Translations under genes and position numbers: made by a program
Origin: Sneathiella sp.
Lineage (GTDB): Bacteria > Pseudomonadota > Alphaproteobacteria > Sneathiellales > Sneathiellaceae
Direction of reading: 5' to 3'
Assembly: GCA_016765515.1 (NCBI GenBank)
Contig: JAESPT010000285.1
Location: 1-8,181 of the forward strand
DNA length: 8,181 nt
Part shown: positions 6,450 through 8,181 of the stretch, piece after piece
Layout: every line of letters begins with the position of its first letter
Position numbering within the stretch: the stretch's first letter is position 1
Notes under the pieces: generated by a model
Told to the model about the DNA's origin: nothing
What the model saw: the letters and a program-made list of their open reading frames with translations, nothing else
Databases searched by the model: none

Positions 6450-7520
6450 CTAGGGTGTTAGTCCCGTTTTATCAATTGATTGCCAAACCTTTATGGCTTG
6501 GCGTGTCTCCGCCACATCATGGACCCGGAAAATTTGGACCCCGGCAGTTAAGCCTTGCAAGAGAGCGGACAGAGAACCGCCCATTCGTTCCGAAGCTTCA
6601 GATGGCCTATCGATCTGGCTAATAAAAGACTTCCGGGAAACGCCCAGAAGGACCGGACAACCAAGACCATGGAAAAATCGTAACCCTTTTAGAAGTATCC
6701 GATTATGGTCCAGCGTTTTTCCAAACCCTATCCCGGGATCTATATATATCTGGTCTCGTTTCATGCCTGCTTCCAGGCATTTTTCCACCCGGCTTCGCAG
6801 ATAATCTATCACGTCAAACAAAACATGATCATAGGTCGGGTTGTCCTGCATGACTTTAGGATCAGCGGAACTATGCATTAAACAAACGGGCACATGCTTT
6901 TTAACGGCCACCGCCATACTCTTTGGATCATATTCAAGGGCTGTAACATCATTAATCAGGCCAGCTCCGGCTTCAATAGCCGCATCCATCACCGCGGATT
7001 TCCGTGTATCAATGGACAGAAGTGGGCCAAGATTTCGGCATTTTTCAATAACCGGCAGCACCCGATCCAGCTCTTCGTTACTGTCCACAAAATCGGCTCC
7101 GGGTCGCGTGCTCTCACCGCCTATATCAAGGATATCAGCACCGGCGTCCCGAAGGGTAATCGCCTGTTTAACGGCGGCTTCGGTCGTCTGAAATAAACCG
7201 CCATCTGAAAAACTATCCGGAGTCACATTCATGAGCCCCATAATCAAAGGCGTATCTCTACTACCAATGAGATTGTACCTGTTCAGGTTTTTCAAAAAGC
7301 CCAGTTGATCCAGAATAGAAAGGCCCAAATGATCTTCACTTTTTGCCCAGCCCTCAACCTCTGCCAATGTATATTCTGAGAGAAAGAGTTCTTTTGACGA
7401 AAAACGAACAGCGACTGAAACGCGCTCTTCACCCGCCATGGAAAAAACCGGTGCCAAATAAACCTTGTCAGATAACGAAAGGCCCCGCGGTAAAGCGGAG
7501 CCTTTTTGTCGTAAATTCAT
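6450..7520 (-). CDS. folP: dihydropteroate synthase with N-terminal extension
   Basis: FolP condenses p-aminobenzoate with 6-hydroxymethyl-7,8-dihydropterin pyrophosphate to make 7,8-dihydropteroate in folate synthesis; it is the sulfonamide target. The TIM-barrel core begins near residue 92. It contains MGLMNVTPDSFSDGG (94-108), DIGGESTRPGA (132-142), SIDTRK (169-174), LINDV (188-192), DPGIGFGKT (261-269), GVSRKSFI (293-300) with the sulfonamide-region lysine, and RVHDV (332-336). At 356 residues it is about 80 longer than the usual 275-280, owing to roughly 90 residues before the core with no motif I recognise. Similar long forms occur in alphaproteobacteria as far as I know. The ATG at 7520 is supported by AAGGGG at proper spacing; this SD overlaps the ftsH stop codon, so translation is probably coupled. 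The loop at 214-225 reads LMHSSADPKVMQ, a variant of the commoner LMHMxGxPxTMQ. Confidence 0.95.
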   Translation of the reverse strand: MNLRQKGSALPRGLSLSDKVYLAPVFSMAGEERVSVAVRFSSKELFLSEYTLAEVEGWAKSEDHLGLSILDQLGFLKNLNRYNLIGSRDTPLIMGLMNVTPDSFSDGGLFQTTEAAVKQAITLRDAGADILDIGGESTRPGADFVDSNEELDRVLPVIEKCRNLGPLLSIDTRKSAVMDAAIEAGAGLINDVTALEYDPKSMAVAVKKHVPVCLMHSSADPKVMQDNPTYDHVLFDVIDYLRSRVEKCLEAGMKRDQIYIDPGIGFGKTLDHNRILLKGLRFFHGLGCPVLLGVSRKSFISQIDRPSEASERMGGSLSALLQGLTAGVQIFRVHDVAETRQAIKVWQSIDKTGLTP

Positions 7521-7525
7521 TCCGG

Positions 7526-7531
7526 CCCCTT
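7526..7531 (-). promoter_or_regulatory. folP ribosome-binding site overlapping the ftsH stop
   Basis: On the minus strand the sequence is TAAGGGGCCGGAATG. The ftsH stop TAA (7530-7532) overlaps the strong Shine-Dalgarno AAGGGG, which lies 5 nt before the folP ATG. This fixes the folP start and suggests that ribosomes finishing ftsH re-initiate on folP. Confidence 0.65.
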
Positions 7532-8181
7532 ATGAACCAGGTTGAGGTTCTGGCTCCAGGCCACCTGTTCCGCCGGAGCTCTTATGGCCATCGGCTTCAG
7601 GAACAGCAGAACTCGGTCCAGAATCTATGGGATCATCATCCTCATCAGGTCGGTTGAGATCGCCCCCTTCCATAAGGATTTTGATATCATCCCCACTCAA
7701 AGTTTCATAATCCAACAACCCTTTGGCAATCGTATGAAGTTGATCTACATGCTCCGTCAAAATTTTACGGGCAGTCGTTTCACCTTCTTCGACAAAACGA
7801 CGGACTTCGTTATCAATAAGCTGCGCCGTTGCATCAGACATATTTTTCTGCTGTGCAACAGAATGGCCTAGGAACACCTCTTCCTGGTTAGCACTATACA
7901 ACAATGGCCCCAGCTTATCAGACAAGCCCCATTCGGTGACCATACGACGAGACATTTCAGTCGCCATTTTTATGTCGCCAGAAGCACCGGTAGTTACGGC
8001 ATCATGACCAAATATCATTTCCTCGGCAACACGCCCGCCCATAGCCACGGCCAGGTGAGCGAGGCATTGGTCTCTGCGCATAGAGTAACTGTCTTTTTCA
8101 GGAAGCCGCATAACCATCCCAAGAGCACGTCCCCGGGGAATAATTGTTGCTTTATGAATTGGATCAGATGCTTTCATATGC
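7530..8181 (-). CDS. ftsH: ATP-dependent zinc metalloprotease FtsH, C-terminal part
   Basis: FtsH is a hexameric membrane-anchored AAA+ protease of the cytoplasmic face that degrades misfolded membrane proteins and some regulators. Only about 216 C-terminal residues are in the window. The frame runs off the right edge (codon before 8177 is CAT, His), so the MKASDPIH methionine is internal, not a start. The visible part begins just after where the HEAGH zinc motif should lie. It shows DPIHKATIIPRGRALG, the conserved AMGGRVAEEMIFG, and VTTGASGDIKMAT containing the Asp that is the third zinc ligand in E. coli FtsH. The helical end of the peptidase domain runs through LLDYETLSGDDI. About 45 acidic, Pro/Gly/Ser-rich residues follow and are probably disordered. 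The transmembrane and AAA+ domains are outside the window. It is the first visible gene of the minus-strand operon. Confidence 0.96.
   Translation of the reverse strand, partial: HMKASDPIHKATIIPRGRALGMVMRLPEKDSYSMRRDQCLAHLAVAMGGRVAEEMIFGHDAVTTGASGDIKMATEMSRRMVTEWGLSDKLGPLLYSANQEEVFLGHSVAQQKNMSDATAQLIDNEVRRFVEEGETTARKILTEHVDQLHTIAKGLLDYETLSGDDIKILMEGGDLNRPDEDDDPIDSGPSSAVPEADGHKSSGGTGGLEPEPQPGS

Noticed and set aside
6841..7191. Plus-strand open frames opposite folP
   Set aside because: They are antisense to conserved FolP motifs, overlap one another in different frames and have no supporting ribosome-binding site.

Overview
The window looks like chromosomal DNA of a moderate-GC alphaproteobacterium. 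This is inferred from the character of the FtsH, FolP and GlmM proteins, including a FolP with a long N-terminal extension, and from the ftsH-folP-glmM-thiD order; no marker gene fixes a genus. I see no tRNA, rRNA, CRISPR array, insertion sequence or integrase.

Plus-strand half (1-4197). The window opens inside the 3' part of a DUF1203-family gene. A 103-bp spacer (387-489) follows and is rich in secondary structure: a bulged 12-bp hairpin, a possible extended -10 promoter, and a perfect 9-bp hairpin whose 3' arm holds the Shine-Dalgarno sequence of the next gene. Then come two tightly coupled class V (fold type I) PLP-dependent enzymes, 379 and 392 residues, divergent from each other but each with an intact PLP lysine and aspartate. 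A 113-bp AT-rich spacer with a perfect TTGACA box leads to a second pair. The first of these is a 145-residue low-complexity acidic protein of unknown function. The second is a 263-residue SprA-related protein (CJM1_0395-type putative metalloprotease) with an HEQAH zinc-protease motif and the family's GEV motif.

Minus-strand half (4209-8181). Reading right to left, this is a housekeeping operon: ftsH (3' part only, cut by the window edge), folP, glmM and thiD. Gaps are 9, 75 and 15 bp. It joins membrane protease quality control, folate synthesis, UDP-GlcNAc precursor synthesis and thiamin pyrimidine phosphorylation. The order ftsH-folP-glmM is a long-conserved bacterial arrangement; thiD is an added last gene.

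The two halves converge, with only 11 bp between the stop codons of the SprA-like gene and thiD and no evident terminator there. The least explained parts are the SD-sequestering hairpin ahead of the PLP-enzyme pair, the pairing of those enzymes, and the metalloprotease-like gene with its disordered neighbour. None of these can be called a new system from sequence alone.
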